Below, in pieces: positions 32,393-40,357 of a DNA stretch of 64,000 bases. The DNA comes from Adhaeribacter_A terreus (lineage in GTDB: Bacteria > Bacteroidota > Bacteroidia > Cytophagales > Hymenobacteraceae), in NCBI RefSeq assembly GCF_042657365.1, contig NZ_JBHSKT010000008.1, positions 62,001 through 126,000 on the forward strand, in the 5' to 3' direction. Every line of letters begins with the position of its first letter. Positions within the stretch are counted from its first letter, which is position 1. The notes under the pieces are model-generated. The model had not been told where the DNA came from. It ran no database searches and saw only the letters and a list, made by a program, of their open reading frames with translations. Position numbers and translations under genes: made by a program.

Positions 32393-33454
32393 TGGAAGCA
32401 GATTAGAAACTATTTTTACAAAATTAACGCAGTAAACCTGCAATTGTTATCTTCAGAATTGAACAATAATAAACAACTTTTTAAAGAACTGCTAACCGGG
32501 CCGCAAAGTTTCGGTTTTGAAACACTTGCGCTGGAAATTTTTCGCTTTCAGGCACAGGAAAATCCGGTTTACCGAAAATATATTCAGTACCTGGGAATAG
32601 ATCCCGAAGCAGTTTTCAGCCTCGAAAAGATACCGTTTTTACCCATCGAATTTTTTAAAACGCAGGAAGTCAAGACCGGGAAATTCGAAGCGGAAACCAT
32701 TTTTAAAAGCAGCGGCACCACGCAACAGGAGCGCAGCCGCCATTTTGTAGCTGACGTGCAATTCTACCTACAAAACGCTGAACTCATATTTGAACAATTT
32801 TACGGCAAATTAACGGATTTTGTATTTCTGGCATTGCTGCCTTCCTACCTGGAGCAAGGCGAATCTTCGTTGGTAGCCATGGTAGATCATTTCATAAAAC
32901 GCAGCGGGCAACAGGAGCCGGGTTTCTTTCTATATCAGTTCGATGCGCTGAAAAACGCTATCGAAAATGCCCGGGAAAGTGGTAAAAAAGTAATGCTTTT
33001 CGGGGTAACGTACGCGCTGCTCGATCTGGCTGAAACGGTTGGTCATACAGACTTTTCGGATGTAATTATTATGGAAACCGGCGGAATGAAAGGCCGCAGA
33101 AAAGAAATGATCAGGGAAGAACTACATGCCATTTTAAAAGCCGCTTTTAAGATCCGGAATATTCACTCCGAATACGGCATGACCGAACTGTTATCGCAGG
33201 CTTATTCTTCCGGCAACGGTATCTTTCAGGTTCCCAAAACCATGAAGATCCTGCTCCGCGACCTGAATGATCCTTTTGAAATTAACCCCAACCTGCGCAG
33301 CGGCGGCATAAATGTAATAGATCTGGCCAACATCGATTCCTGCTGCTTTATCGAAACTAAAGACATCGGCAAAGTTTACCCAGATGGTACTTTTGAAGTG
33401 TTGGGGCGGTTTGATAATTCCGATATCAGAGGTTGTAATCTGCTGGTTTCTTAA
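32384..33454 (+). CDS. LuxE-like acyl-protein synthetase / acyltransferase
   Basis: 356 residues from the first ATG, but that ATG lies inside the start region of the divergent lipoprotein gene. The TTG at 32444 (before LSSELNNNKQLF) is an attractive alternative, giving 336 residues. ANL-fold features match the LuxE family: FKSSGTTQQERSRHFV (the P-loop-like SSGTT), METGGMKGRRKEM, IHSEYGMTELLSQ and FIETKDIGKVYPDG. LuxE activates fatty acids as acyl-AMP; the physiological acyl acceptor here is unknown. No lux genes are nearby. Confidence 0.82.
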   Translation: MFHWKQIRNYFYKINAVNLQLLSSELNNNKQLFKELLTGPQSFGFETLALEIFRFQAQENPVYRKYIQYLGIDPEAVFSLEKIPFLPIEFFKTQEVKTGKFEAETIFKSSGTTQQERSRHFVADVQFYLQNAELIFEQFYGKLTDFVFLALLPSYLEQGESSLVAMVDHFIKRSGQQEPGFFLYQFDALKNAIENARESGKKVMLFGVTYALLDLAETVGHTDFSDVIIMETGGMKGRRKEMIREELHAILKAAFKIRNIHSEYGMTELLSQAYSSGNGIFQVPKTMKILLRDLNDPFEINPNLRSGGINVIDLANIDSCCFIETKDIGKVYPDGTFEVLGRFDNSDIRGCNLLVS

Positions 33455-33555
33455 AAGGTTAAATTGTTTAATGGCTAAATGGTTAAATGGCTTAATTGTT
33501 TATTATTTATAATATAAAACAACCATACGCTACAGTTGTTCTGGGCAAATCCTTT

Positions 33556-33692
33556 TTCATTGCCGTCTGCTTTAGCTGACGGAAATGCGATTTCGTATTC
33601 CGGCTTCAGCCAAATTTAAATTTCCGTAATATTTAGGCTAAAGCCCTGGATAATTTGGCAATAATCCGTCAGCTAAAGCAGACGGCAATGAA
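33556..33692. repeat. 28-bp perfect inverted repeat with a nested repeat
   Basis: Arms 33556-33583 and 33665-33692 (TTCATTGCCGTCTGCTTTAG, continuing CTGACGGA) are perfectly complementary. Inside, GGCTTCAGCC and GGCTAAAGCC form a second, almost perfect pair around an AT-rich centre. The element resembles palindromic intergenic repeats seen in several Bacteroidota genomes. Confidence 0.8.
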
Positions 33693-33705
33693 GGGGGCAG
33701 AAACA

Positions 33706-33744
33706 AAAAGCGGCAGGTTTTTCACCAGAAAACCTGCCGCTTTT
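33706..33744. terminator. strong bidirectional terminator
   Basis: Sixteen-bp perfect stem AAAAGCGGCAGGTTTT/AAAACCTGCCGCTTTT with loop TTCACCAG. Located between convergent genes. Confidence 0.85.
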
Positions 33745-33784
33745 ACAAATAACAATTTAACAATTAAACCATTTAACAATTCAA

Positions 33785-34951
33785 TCAAACCGCTGCTTTC
33801 CCGGCATATAACTTCACATCTTCTTCAGTAATTTCAGCATCGCTCATAATCACCAGGCGTTCTACTACATTGCGCAGTTCGCGAATATTGCCGCGCCAGT
33901 CGAGTTTTTGCAGATATTCCATAGCGTTTTTGGCTACGGTTTTAGGTTTGGTGCCGTGATCTTGCGCTATATCTTGCAGGAATTTTTCTACCAAAGCCGG
34001 AATATCATCGCGGCGTTCGTTTAACGGCGGCACATGGATCAGGATCACGCCCAAACGATGGTATAAGTCTTCGCGAAAATTCTTGGCTTCGATCTCTTTT
34101 AAAAGATCTTTGTTCGTAGCGGCAACTACGCGCACATCTACCGGAATTTCTTTTTCGCCGCCTACGCGGGTAATTTTATTTTCCTGCAAAGCGCGCAAAA
34201 CCTTAGCCTGCGCTGAAAGACTCATATCGCCGATCTCATCCAGAAACAAAGTTCCGCCGTTGGCCTGTTCAAATTTCCCGATACGTTGTTTTACCGCTGA
34301 AGTAAACGAGCCTTTTTCGTGACCGAACAATTCACTTTCGATCAGTTCACCGGGAATGGCGGCGCAGTTCACTTCCACCATCGGGCCGGAAGCGCGGTTA
34401 CTTTTTTCGTGCAGCTGGCGCGCTACCATTTCTTTACCCGCACCATTCGGGCCGGTAATTAAAACGCGGGCATCGGTTAAGGCAACTTTGTCAATGGCTT
34501 TTCGCACGCGTTCCAACGCTTCGGAAGTGCCTACCATTTCGTAGCTTTTCGAGATCTTCTTCTTGAGCTTTTTCGTTTCCGTTACCAGGTTCGATTTATC
34601 CAGCGCATTGCGCACGCTTACCAGCAAACGGTTCAGATCGGGGGGTTTAACCAGGAAATCGTAAGCGCCTTTTTTGGTAGCTTCCACGGCCGTATCGATG
34701 GTGCCGTGCGCAGAGATCATAATAAAAGGAACGTCCGGGTTTAATTCGCGGGAACGGTCCAGCACTTCCATTCCGTCAATTTTGGGCATTTTTATGTCGC
34801 AGAGCACCACATCGTATTTGCTTTTAGAAAGCAGATCAAGGCCTTTTTCGCCGTCTTCAGCTTCTTCTACGGTGTAATTTTCGTACTCCAGAATTTCTTT
34901 CAGCGTGCTGCGGATGCCGCGCTCGTCGTCTATGATCAGAATTTTAGGCAT
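33785..34951 (-). CDS. NtrC-like response regulator without DNA-binding domain
   Basis: 388 residues. Receiver domain (1-~120) with acidic pocket D8/D9, phosphoacceptor D52 (LCDIKMP) and K102. AAA+ domain (~138-370) with Walker A GPNGAGKE (167-174), Walker B FLDEIGDM (236-243), and the sigma-54 contact loop reading GSFTSA (214-219) instead of GAFTGA. The protein ends shortly after the AAA+ lid, with no Fis-type helix-turn-helix (usual length ~450). It may act from solution or no longer activate sigma-54. No histidine kinase gene is adjacent. Confidence 0.88.
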   Translation of the reverse strand: MPKILIIDDERGIRSTLKEILEYENYTVEEAEDGEKGLDLLSKSKYDVVLCDIKMPKIDGMEVLDRSRELNPDVPFIMISAHGTIDTAVEATKKGAYDFLVKPPDLNRLLVSVRNALDKSNLVTETKKLKKKISKSYEMVGTSEALERVRKAIDKVALTDARVLITGPNGAGKEMVARQLHEKSNRASGPMVEVNCAAIPGELIESELFGHEKGSFTSAVKQRIGKFEQANGGTLFLDEIGDMSLSAQAKVLRALQENKITRVGGEKEIPVDVRVVAATNKDLLKEIEAKNFREDLYHRLGVILIHVPPLNERRDDIPALVEKFLQDIAQDHGTKPKTVAKNAMEYLQKLDWRGNIRELRNVVERLVIMSDAEITEEDVKLYAGKAAV

Positions 34952-35019
34952 AGTTTTAATTTTATGGGAAAGCCTTCGTTTTAAAAGAACCGTTTACGAA
35001 TTGCCGGCTTTTTCGGCTT

Positions 35020-35051
35020 GAAAAACGGTAGGGAAAATTGCAAAAAAACTC
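35020..35051 (+). repeat. dispersed motif, antisense to flanking genes
   Basis: Reads GAAAAACGGTAGGGAAAATT then GCAAAAAAACTC, in the spacer between two minus-strand genes. Confidence 0.5.
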
Positions 35052-35060
35052 GGTAATTCT

Positions 35061-35576
35061 TTATTCGGCTACGTTTTTCTTTTCCAGTTTTTTGTGTGTA
35101 TCATTAACCTGCATCAGCGCCGCCGAACCGTACCACGGGTGCAGCTCCATAACCAAACGCCCCGCCTGAATAGCCGGATCGGTTTCGGTTAGTTTTTGCG
35201 CTTCTTCAATGCTGGTTACGTTAAAAATGTAAATGCCGCGCACTTCGCCTTTATCCAGAAACGGACCAGCCACTACGAGTTTTCCTTCTTCAGCAAGGCG
35301 GTTTATATTATTCAGATGCGCTTTCTGCAATGCTGCTGCCACAGTTTTATCCTGATCACGGTTCGGGCCACTTTTCAGAAAAGCCATTACGTATTGTTTC
35401 ATGCCATACTCATCGGCGCCTAATTGTTGTGCCAGCGCAGCATCGTAACCGGAAGCTTCTATACTTTTGGCTGGCGCACTATTAGAAGCAGAAACCGTTT
35501 TGGAAGTTGAGGAGCAGGAAGTATTTAATAGCAGAACTGTAAGGCTAGCCAGGAACAATGTTGAGCAGTTTTTCAT
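35061..35576 (-). CDS. YCII-domain lipoprotein
   Basis: 171 residues. The N-terminal lipoprotein signal ends LLNTSC (Cys near 21), followed by a Ser-rich linker. The YCII-related ferredoxin-like domain (~55-150) shows YVMAFLKSGPNRDQD, the AHLNNINRLAEEGKLVVAGP stretch with its conserved His, and GIYIFNVTSIEEAQKL. Exported YCII proteins of this type are common in Bacteroidota; activity unknown. A dispersed motif copy covers its start codon. Confidence 0.82.
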   Translation of the reverse strand: MKNCSTLFLASLTVLLLNTSCSSTSKTVSASNSAPAKSIEASGYDAALAQQLGADEYGMKQYVMAFLKSGPNRDQDKTVAAALQKAHLNNINRLAEEGKLVVAGPFLDKGEVRGIYIFNVTSIEEAQKLTETDPAIQAGRLVMELHPWYGSAALMQVNDTHKKLEKKNVAE

Positions 35577-35596
35577 AGAAAAGTTGTAGCGTTTTG
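35566..35596 (-). repeat. dispersed motif spanning the YCII gene start codon
   Basis: Minus strand: CAAAACGCTACAACTTTTCT then ATGAAAAACTGC. The ATG and the first codons (Met-Lys-Asn-Cys) lie inside the motif tail. Confidence 0.6.
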
Positions 35597-35670
35597 AAGC
35601 GATTTTTAGAGAAGTGAAATTAGCGGCTTTTTCTGGATATTGCAGGAAAACCAGGAAGCAAATTTCTGTT

Positions 35671-35700
35671 TAAAACGCTATGGTTTCGGGCTTAAAAACT
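35671..35700 (+). repeat. dispersed motif at the end of the ABC ATPase gene
   Basis: Reads AAAACGCTATGGTTTCGG then GCTTAAAAACT. It overlaps the stop codon of the minus-strand gene in the antisense direction. Confidence 0.6.
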
Positions 35701-36385
35701 AAAGCGCCTTCTTTAATTGACTTTGAAGATCCTGGTTCAGTTGTGCAAAAAGTTTTTCACGGATAAAGGGAAATTCTGCTTCTCCGAAGGTTTGTACGAA
35801 ACGGCCGTTTTGCAATAGATGGATCTGGTTACAAGTATGTAAAAGCGGTTCAAGAATGTGCGCCGAGATCAGAACCGTTTTGCCTTTCTGGCGCAGCAAC
35901 TCAACGATCATTTCCAGCGTTCGGTTCGACTCCAGATCCAGGCCATTGAAAGGTTCGTCCAGTACAAAAACGGGTTTGTTTTGTTGCAGCATCGCTAGCA
36001 GAGCCAGCTTTTTCTTCATACCGGTAGAATACGTTTCTATCAGCAGATCGAGCTGCAGTTGCAGAATTTGCTCAAACGCGATCAGATCAAAATCCTTATT
36101 CGTTTTCGGGAAAATATTCAGGTATTCCCGGCCGGTAAGGTTCGGGTAGAAAAAGTTAGTGGTTTCGAGGTAAGCAATGTCGGTATATTTCAGCGGTTTC
36201 CCATTGAAAATAATTTCACCATTTTCCGGTTTAACTACACTTGATAAAACGTTGAAAAAAGTAGATTTCCCGGCGCCGTTCAACCCGATTATGCCATGCA
36301 CTTTTCCAGCAGCAACTGTAAGATCCAGATCCTGTAAAACCGGCCGGCCGGCAAAGGAAACACTGAGTTTTTTTATCTCTAACAT
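35699..36385 (-). CDS. ABC transporter ATP-binding protein
   Basis: 228 residues. Walker A GLNGAGKST (about 35-43), a signature motif variant YSTGMKKKLALL, Walker B PVFVLDEPFNGLD and the H-loop LISAHILE are all present. The protein is a single nucleotide-binding domain of the CcmA/YhaQ-like export class. Its start overlaps the end of the upstream membrane gene by 7 bp, so the two form one operon and probably one transporter. Substrate unknown. Confidence 0.9.
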   Translation of the reverse strand: MLEIKKLSVSFAGRPVLQDLDLTVAAGKVHGIIGLNGAGKSTFFNVLSSVVKPENGEIIFNGKPLKYTDIAYLETTNFFYPNLTGREYLNIFPKTNKDFDLIAFEQILQLQLDLLIETYSTGMKKKLALLAMLQQNKPVFVLDEPFNGLDLESNRTLEMIVELLRQKGKTVLISAHILEPLLHTCNQIHLLQNGRFVQTFGEAEFPFIREKLFAQLNQDLQSQLKKAL

Positions 36386-37323
36386 GGCGGTAAATAGTGC
36401 GTTAAATTTTGAAGCGCCCGGCGGTATTGTCTGAAAATTAAAGCAAGCGGAAGTAAAATAAAAAACGGGATCACGACACTTATTTGGGCAAAAGATACCA
36501 AAAGCATGTTGCTGTTCAGCGTTTTATTTGGTTCGTAAGTGCTGTATTTCAGGAATATAGCGAAAGCCAGCACGCAGCTTTGGAGCAATAAAAAAGCCAG
36601 TGCAGCCAAACCCAACCACGGGTGAAAAATTGTTTGCAACAATATTACCGGCAGGCTTAAAAGCAACAGCAATTTTACCATTTGCATGATCTTTTTCCGG
36701 AGCAAATCTTTAGGGTTTCCGGTAATCGTACGCAGCAACTGCAAGGGTTCTGCCTGCTGGTAAAAATTCAGCACTATACCAAAAAAAAGCCAGAGTAGCG
36801 CCAAAGGCAATACTTTTACCCAACAAAACGCCAGGGCAAGCGCATAAATCAGAATTAGTAACGGAAAATTTTTCCGGAAACCGGCAATCCATTCGAAAGT
36901 ATTAGCCGGAAATATTTTGCCGATGAAAATGAACCGGGTTTGAGTTGAAACGGTGGTTCGGATGTACGTGATGGGGAACAGGCCGGCTAGGAAAATGAAC
37001 AAGCAAAACCAGTTCGGAGAAAATAATACTGGTAAAATAAATGGTAACGAAATTACCGCGTATTCCAAAAAAATGGCTTGGTGCGGCTTCGCTAAATGCA
37101 GGTAAACAAAGTTTTTGTCTGGCCGGTAAAGTTGCACAAAACTTGCTGCCACCCAAAGTAACGTCACGGCGAACCAGCAATTCGGTTGCTTTTGAAAATT
37201 GCTGTGGGAAATTGCCACCAGCGTAAGAAAAAGCATGCCAAACAATGCTTTATGCAAAAGTCCCAGCGTTTTTAATTCACGCCGAAATTGAAGCGTGCGG
37301 ATCTGAAGCAGCGTGGTAGGCAA
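36379..37323 (-). CDS. ABC transporter permease-like membrane protein
   Basis: 314 residues with about seven to ten hydrophobic helices and few soluble loops; no enzymatic motif. The coding overlap with the downstream ATPase gene and the polytopic topology suggest it is the membrane partner. No closer family recognised. Confidence 0.65.
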   Translation of the reverse strand: MPTTLLQIRTLQFRRELKTLGLLHKALFGMLFLTLVAISHSNFQKQPNCWFAVTLLWVAASFVQLYRPDKNFVYLHLAKPHQAIFLEYAVISLPFILPVLFSPNWFCLFIFLAGLFPITYIRTTVSTQTRFIFIGKIFPANTFEWIAGFRKNFPLLILIYALALAFCWVKVLPLALLWLFFGIVLNFYQQAEPLQLLRTITGNPKDLLRKKIMQMVKLLLLLSLPVILLQTIFHPWLGLAALAFLLLQSCVLAFAIFLKYSTYEPNKTLNSNMLLVSFAQISVVIPFFILLPLALIFRQYRRALQNLTHYLPPC

Positions 37324-37329
37324 GGCTTT

Positions 37330-37402
37330 AGTTTTCAGGCGTAAAAGGATAGCGTTTTTCGGAACCGGCGTTCGGATTTTAATACGAAAAGCCTACCATT
37401 TT
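37330..37402 (-). repeat. two dispersed motif copies after the DinB gene
   Basis: Minus-strand copies at 37373-37402 (AAAATGGTAGGCTTTTCG) and 37330-37361 (AAAAACGCTATCCTTTTACG then CCTGAAAAC). Both are downstream, in sense, of the gene ending at 37407. Confidence 0.6.
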
Positions 37403-37406
37403 ATTG

Positions 37407-37949
37407 TTACCGTTGCAATACTTCCAGCGCCTGGTTCAGGTGTCTTTTTTCGTGCGCAACTATAATCTCGTAAGCGGTTTCCAGTTTATACACGATCATG
37501 TTATTGGCCGGCGAACTGATTATGGTTTGCTTGCTCAGTAACCCGTCGGTGCTTTTCATAAAACTGATAAATTCCCGCTGGTGTTTTTCGAATTGCTCCA
37601 GAATATTGCCTTGTGTCTGGCTGGTATCCGGTTCCCAGATCCGGAAGGTTTTTATTTTCTTTTTCCGTTCCGGTTCAACCGATTGCAGAATGAATTTTCC
37701 GAGCAGGTTGGTGAAAAAGGAAAATCTGGCAATGAAAGGCAGTTTTAAATTCCCCGCCCCTACCGCTTTAATAACCGGATAATAGCTTTCGTTTATCTTA
37801 ATAAGATGCGCTATATTTTCGGCAATGCTCCAGGTTTTGGAGTCTGGTTTGCGGTTCAGTTCTTCCTCACTCAAATGCCCGAAACTGCTTTTGAATTGCG
37901 CGGTAATTTCGTTGAGTTCTTTTTCCCAGAGTAGTATTTTCGGGTTCAT
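37407..37949 (-). CDS. DinB-family protein
   Basis: 180 residues, four-helix DinB fold. Features are TWSIAENIAHLIKINESYYP with its metal-ligand-type His, FEKHQREFISFMKS with a second His, and the C-terminal YEIIVAHEKRHLNQALEVL with the third His. DinB superfamily proteins are metal-dependent, often thiol-linked transferases or stress proteins; the reaction here is unknown. Confidence 0.85.
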   Translation of the reverse strand: MNPKILLWEKELNEITAQFKSSFGHLSEEELNRKPDSKTWSIAENIAHLIKINESYYPVIKAVGAGNLKLPFIARFSFFTNLLGKFILQSVEPERKKKIKTFRIWEPDTSQTQGNILEQFEKHQREFISFMKSTDGLLSKQTIISSPANNMIVYKLETAYEIIVAHEKRHLNQALEVLQR

Positions 37950-38012
37950 CGTTCGGAGCTATTAATTGCGGGGTTTTTGCCGGTAATTTACGTTCGGAAT
38001 TTCAGAAATTAA

Positions 38013-38044
38013 ATAAAAACGCTATGCTTTCAGGCTAAAAAAGT
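38013..38044 (+). repeat. dispersed AAAACGSTAK motif
   Basis: Reads AAAAACGCTATGCTTTCAGG then CTAAAAAAGTG, just beyond the desaturase stop and antisense to it. Confidence 0.55.
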
Positions 38045-38046
38045 GT

Positions 38047-39159
38047 TTACCCAATTGCTTCGTTCCAGTGCGGTAAACGTCCGAAACGATGAAGTGTATT
38101 GATGTGCGATTGCAGCGCCTGGCCAAAGGTTTCGTTCTCTAAATAAGGTACGTTAAATTCTTCGGCGGTAGCTTTTACAATTTCGGCGATCTGCGGATAA
38201 TGTACGTGACAGATGCGCGGGAAAAGATGGTGCTCTACCTGGAAATTCAGGCCACCCACGTACCACGAAATCAGCTTGTTTTTCCGGGCGAAATTAACCG
38301 TAGTTTCCATCTGGTGAATGGCCCAGTCGTTTTCAATAATGTTCTTATCGTTCGGCAGCGGATGGCTTGTACCTTCTACAGTGTGTGCTAATTGGAAAAC
38401 CACGGTAAGAATAATGCCGGCTACAAAATGCATGAGCAGAAAACCCGGTACAACTTCGGTGAAAGGAATGTTGAAAAACACGACCGGCACTACCAGGATC
38501 ATGAAAAAGTAGATCGCTTTGGCTGCAATTAATTTGGTTAACGCAACCACGTTTTCTTTGCGGGAATTGGCATTGGTGCCGTTTTTAATGAACATCGGAA
38601 ATTGAACAAGATCTTTCGCCAAAACCCAATACAGCGTTAATAAGCCGTAAAAAAAGAATGCATAAACGTATTGCAGCTGGTGATAGAATTTCACGTTAGT
38701 GTGTGGTGAAAACCGCAAAACCAAACGGTCTTTTATGTCTTCGTCTATGGTGGCAATATTAGTATAAGTGTGGTGCAGAATGTTGTGTTGCAGTTTCCAG
38801 TTAAAAGCCGAGCCACCCACCAGGTTCAAGGTGTGGCCCATCAGGTAATTGACCTTGCTGTTTTTGGAATAAGCGCCGTGGTTAGCATCGTGCATCACGC
38901 TCATGCCAATACCGGCAATTCCGGTTCCCATTAAAAACCAAAGTAAAAGGCTGGCCGGAAATGAAGGTTGAAAAGCCAGTAGAAAGAAAAAAGGCAAAAC
39001 GTAGAGGCTGATCAGGATCACGCTTTTCAGGATCATGGCGCCGTTGGCATGCTTCGAGATCTTGTTTTCCGCGAAATAAAGATCCACGCGTTTCCGGGTG
39101 GTGGCGAAAAACTCATTCCGGTTGGCGCTAACAAATTTTATTTTATTATTCGGCTGCAT
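38047..39159 (-). CDS. membrane fatty acid desaturase
   Basis: 370-residue integral membrane acyl desaturase. Three histidine boxes are visible: H90-DANH-94, H125-NILHH-130, and the distal QVEHHLFPRICH (with Gln replacing the first His, as in front-end desaturases). Four main hydrophobic segments flank them. No cytochrome b5 domain is fused. The family introduces double bonds into membrane acyl chains, often in cold adaptation. Monocistronic; electron donor not nearby. Confidence 0.92.
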   Translation of the reverse strand: MQPNNKIKFVSANRNEFFATTRKRVDLYFAENKISKHANGAMILKSVILISLYVLPFFFLLAFQPSFPASLLLWFLMGTGIAGIGMSVMHDANHGAYSKNSKVNYLMGHTLNLVGGSAFNWKLQHNILHHTYTNIATIDEDIKDRLVLRFSPHTNVKFYHQLQYVYAFFFYGLLTLYWVLAKDLVQFPMFIKNGTNANSRKENVVALTKLIAAKAIYFFMILVVPVVFFNIPFTEVVPGFLLMHFVAGIILTVVFQLAHTVEGTSHPLPNDKNIIENDWAIHQMETTVNFARKNKLISWYVGGLNFQVEHHLFPRICHVHYPQIAEIVKATAEEFNVPYLENETFGQALQSHINTLHRFGRLPHWNEAIG

Positions 39160-39326
39160 AAAGGCTTGGTTAAACTGCTGCGGGTAATAAGATGCTTTTC
39201 TTACGAATTCAGAAATTTAACTAATAATATTGACTTTAAGTGCCAATAGCTTGGATTCCTGAAACTCCGGAAAAAATGGTATGAGCAATAAATGTTGCCT
39301 GAAAGGGTAGAAGAGGGGGATAAATG

Positions 39327-39372
39327 CAAAAAGCTGCCATTAATTTATTCTGAATTAATGGCAGCTTTTTTG
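39327..39372 (-). terminator. rnpB terminator
   Basis: Long stem AAAAAGCTGCCATTAATT/AATTAATGGCAGCTTTTT with T run on the minus strand, beginning about 23 bp after the RNase P RNA 3' end. Confidence 0.85.
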
Positions 39373-39394
39373 AAAAAGTAAAAAATAAAAAAAA

Positions 39395-39797
39395 CAGCAA
39401 GCCTGTAAGCCGGGTTCTGTCGCCACGGAAAATCCGCAACGGCTTATCATTTATCTAGGCCAGGCCTCGCGGCATGGCTCCATCAACCTACCCATCCCGA
39501 CAGATTACCGAAGCAATCAGGGAGCGAGCAACTCCACATTCGGGACCTATTTGGTCTTTCAGCTCCTGAGGTTTACCCAGCTGCCCTGGTCACCCAAAGC
39601 ACTGGTGCGCTCTTACCGCACCTTTTCACCCTTACCCTTTTTTAATTTCTAATTAAAAAAGGGCGGTTATTTTCTGTGGCCCTGTCTGTAACTTTCCAGT
39701 CGCCCGGAAAGCCCCTTCCCGTTAGGAAGCAAGATGCTCTGTGCTGCCCGGACTTTCCTCTCCGTCTGGAAGACGCAGCGATAAGCCGGCTTGCCGT
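39395..39797 (-). ncRNA. rnpB: RNase P RNA (bacterial type A)
   Basis: Catalytic RNA that matures tRNA 5' ends. On the minus strand the 5' region contains GAGGAAAGTCCGGGC, the hallmark of rnpB, and the 3' end contains ACAGAACCCGGCTTACAGGC. Terminal helix P1 is formed by CGGCAAGCC with GGCTTGCTG. Length about 400 nt, normal. An ORF running over it on the plus strand is spurious there. Confidence 0.96.
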
Positions 39798-39942
39798 TAT
39801 TTTATTTTATAAAGAATTTATTTTCAAAGAACAAGAACTTTATTGTTATTTACAACAAGCATTGATTATTACTCGTTCCAAGTTCGACTGGCCAGATCTT
39901 AAACCTTCGCCGGTACAAAATTATATAATCCGAGCAATTCAG

Positions 39943-40320
39943 ATGGATGTTCCACTACAAATTTTATTAGTAGAAGATAATCGTTTCTTCCAGCAACTTA
40001 TTTCAGACTTTGCGGAGAGCCATGGTTTTGGCCTGCAAGTTGCCGAAAACGGTAAGATCGCGATCGAAAAACTGCAACAACAGAACTTCAACCTTATACT
40101 GATGGATGTGGAAATGCCCGAAATGGATGGTTACGAAGCTACCGATTTTATCCGGAACCAAATGCCTGAATTTCAGGATATTCCCATAATTATGATCACC
40201 AGTCATGAGCATCCGCAGCACGCTACCAAAAGTTTGCTTACCGGCGCCAACAGCTACCTTAAAAAACCATTCCGCGAAGACGACCTTCTAAAAGAGATCC
40301 AGACGCTGATGATTGGTTAA
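39943..40320 (+). CDS. single-domain response regulator (CheY-like)
   Basis: 125 residues from the ATG at 39943. A longer upstream reading frame runs into rnpB and is rejected. Receiver motifs: LLVEDN (acidic pair), phosphoacceptor Asp in LILMDVEMPEMDGYEAT, the Thr/Ser switch region IIMITSHEH and the Lys in YLKKPF. No output domain. It would act by protein-protein interaction or as a phosphate sink; no kinase gene is adjacent. Confidence 0.9.
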   Translation: MDVPLQILLVEDNRFFQQLISDFAESHGFGLQVAENGKIAIEKLQQQNFNLILMDVEMPEMDGYEATDFIRNQMPEFQDIPIIMITSHEHPQHATKSLLTGANSYLKKPFREDDLLKEIQTLMIG

Positions 40321-40326
40321 GGGCTT

Positions 40327-40357
40327 GCAAACGCTATCCTTTCAGCCCTGAAAAGTC
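40327..40357 (+). repeat. dispersed AAAACGSTAK motif between convergent genes
   Basis: Reads CAAACGCTATCCTTTCAGCC then CTGAAAAGTC, 6 bp after the response regulator stop. Confidence 0.65.

Larger units (their letters stand above)
33455..33784. other. intergenic region with nested inverted repeats
   Basis: 330 bp. AT-rich TTAAA(T)-type tracts lie at both ends, with a 28-bp-arm inverted repeat (33556-33692) and a terminator (33706-33744) between them. No ORF. Confidence 0.7.

Noticed and set aside
33455..33540. Origin-like AT-rich repeat (TTAAATGG series)
   Set aside because: Low-complexity tract also seen at 59545-59580; no DnaA-box cluster or dnaA neighbour.
39676..39942. 5' extension of the response regulator ORF
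   Set aside because: It overlaps the RNase P RNA gene. Receiver-domain similarity starts at the ATG at 39943.
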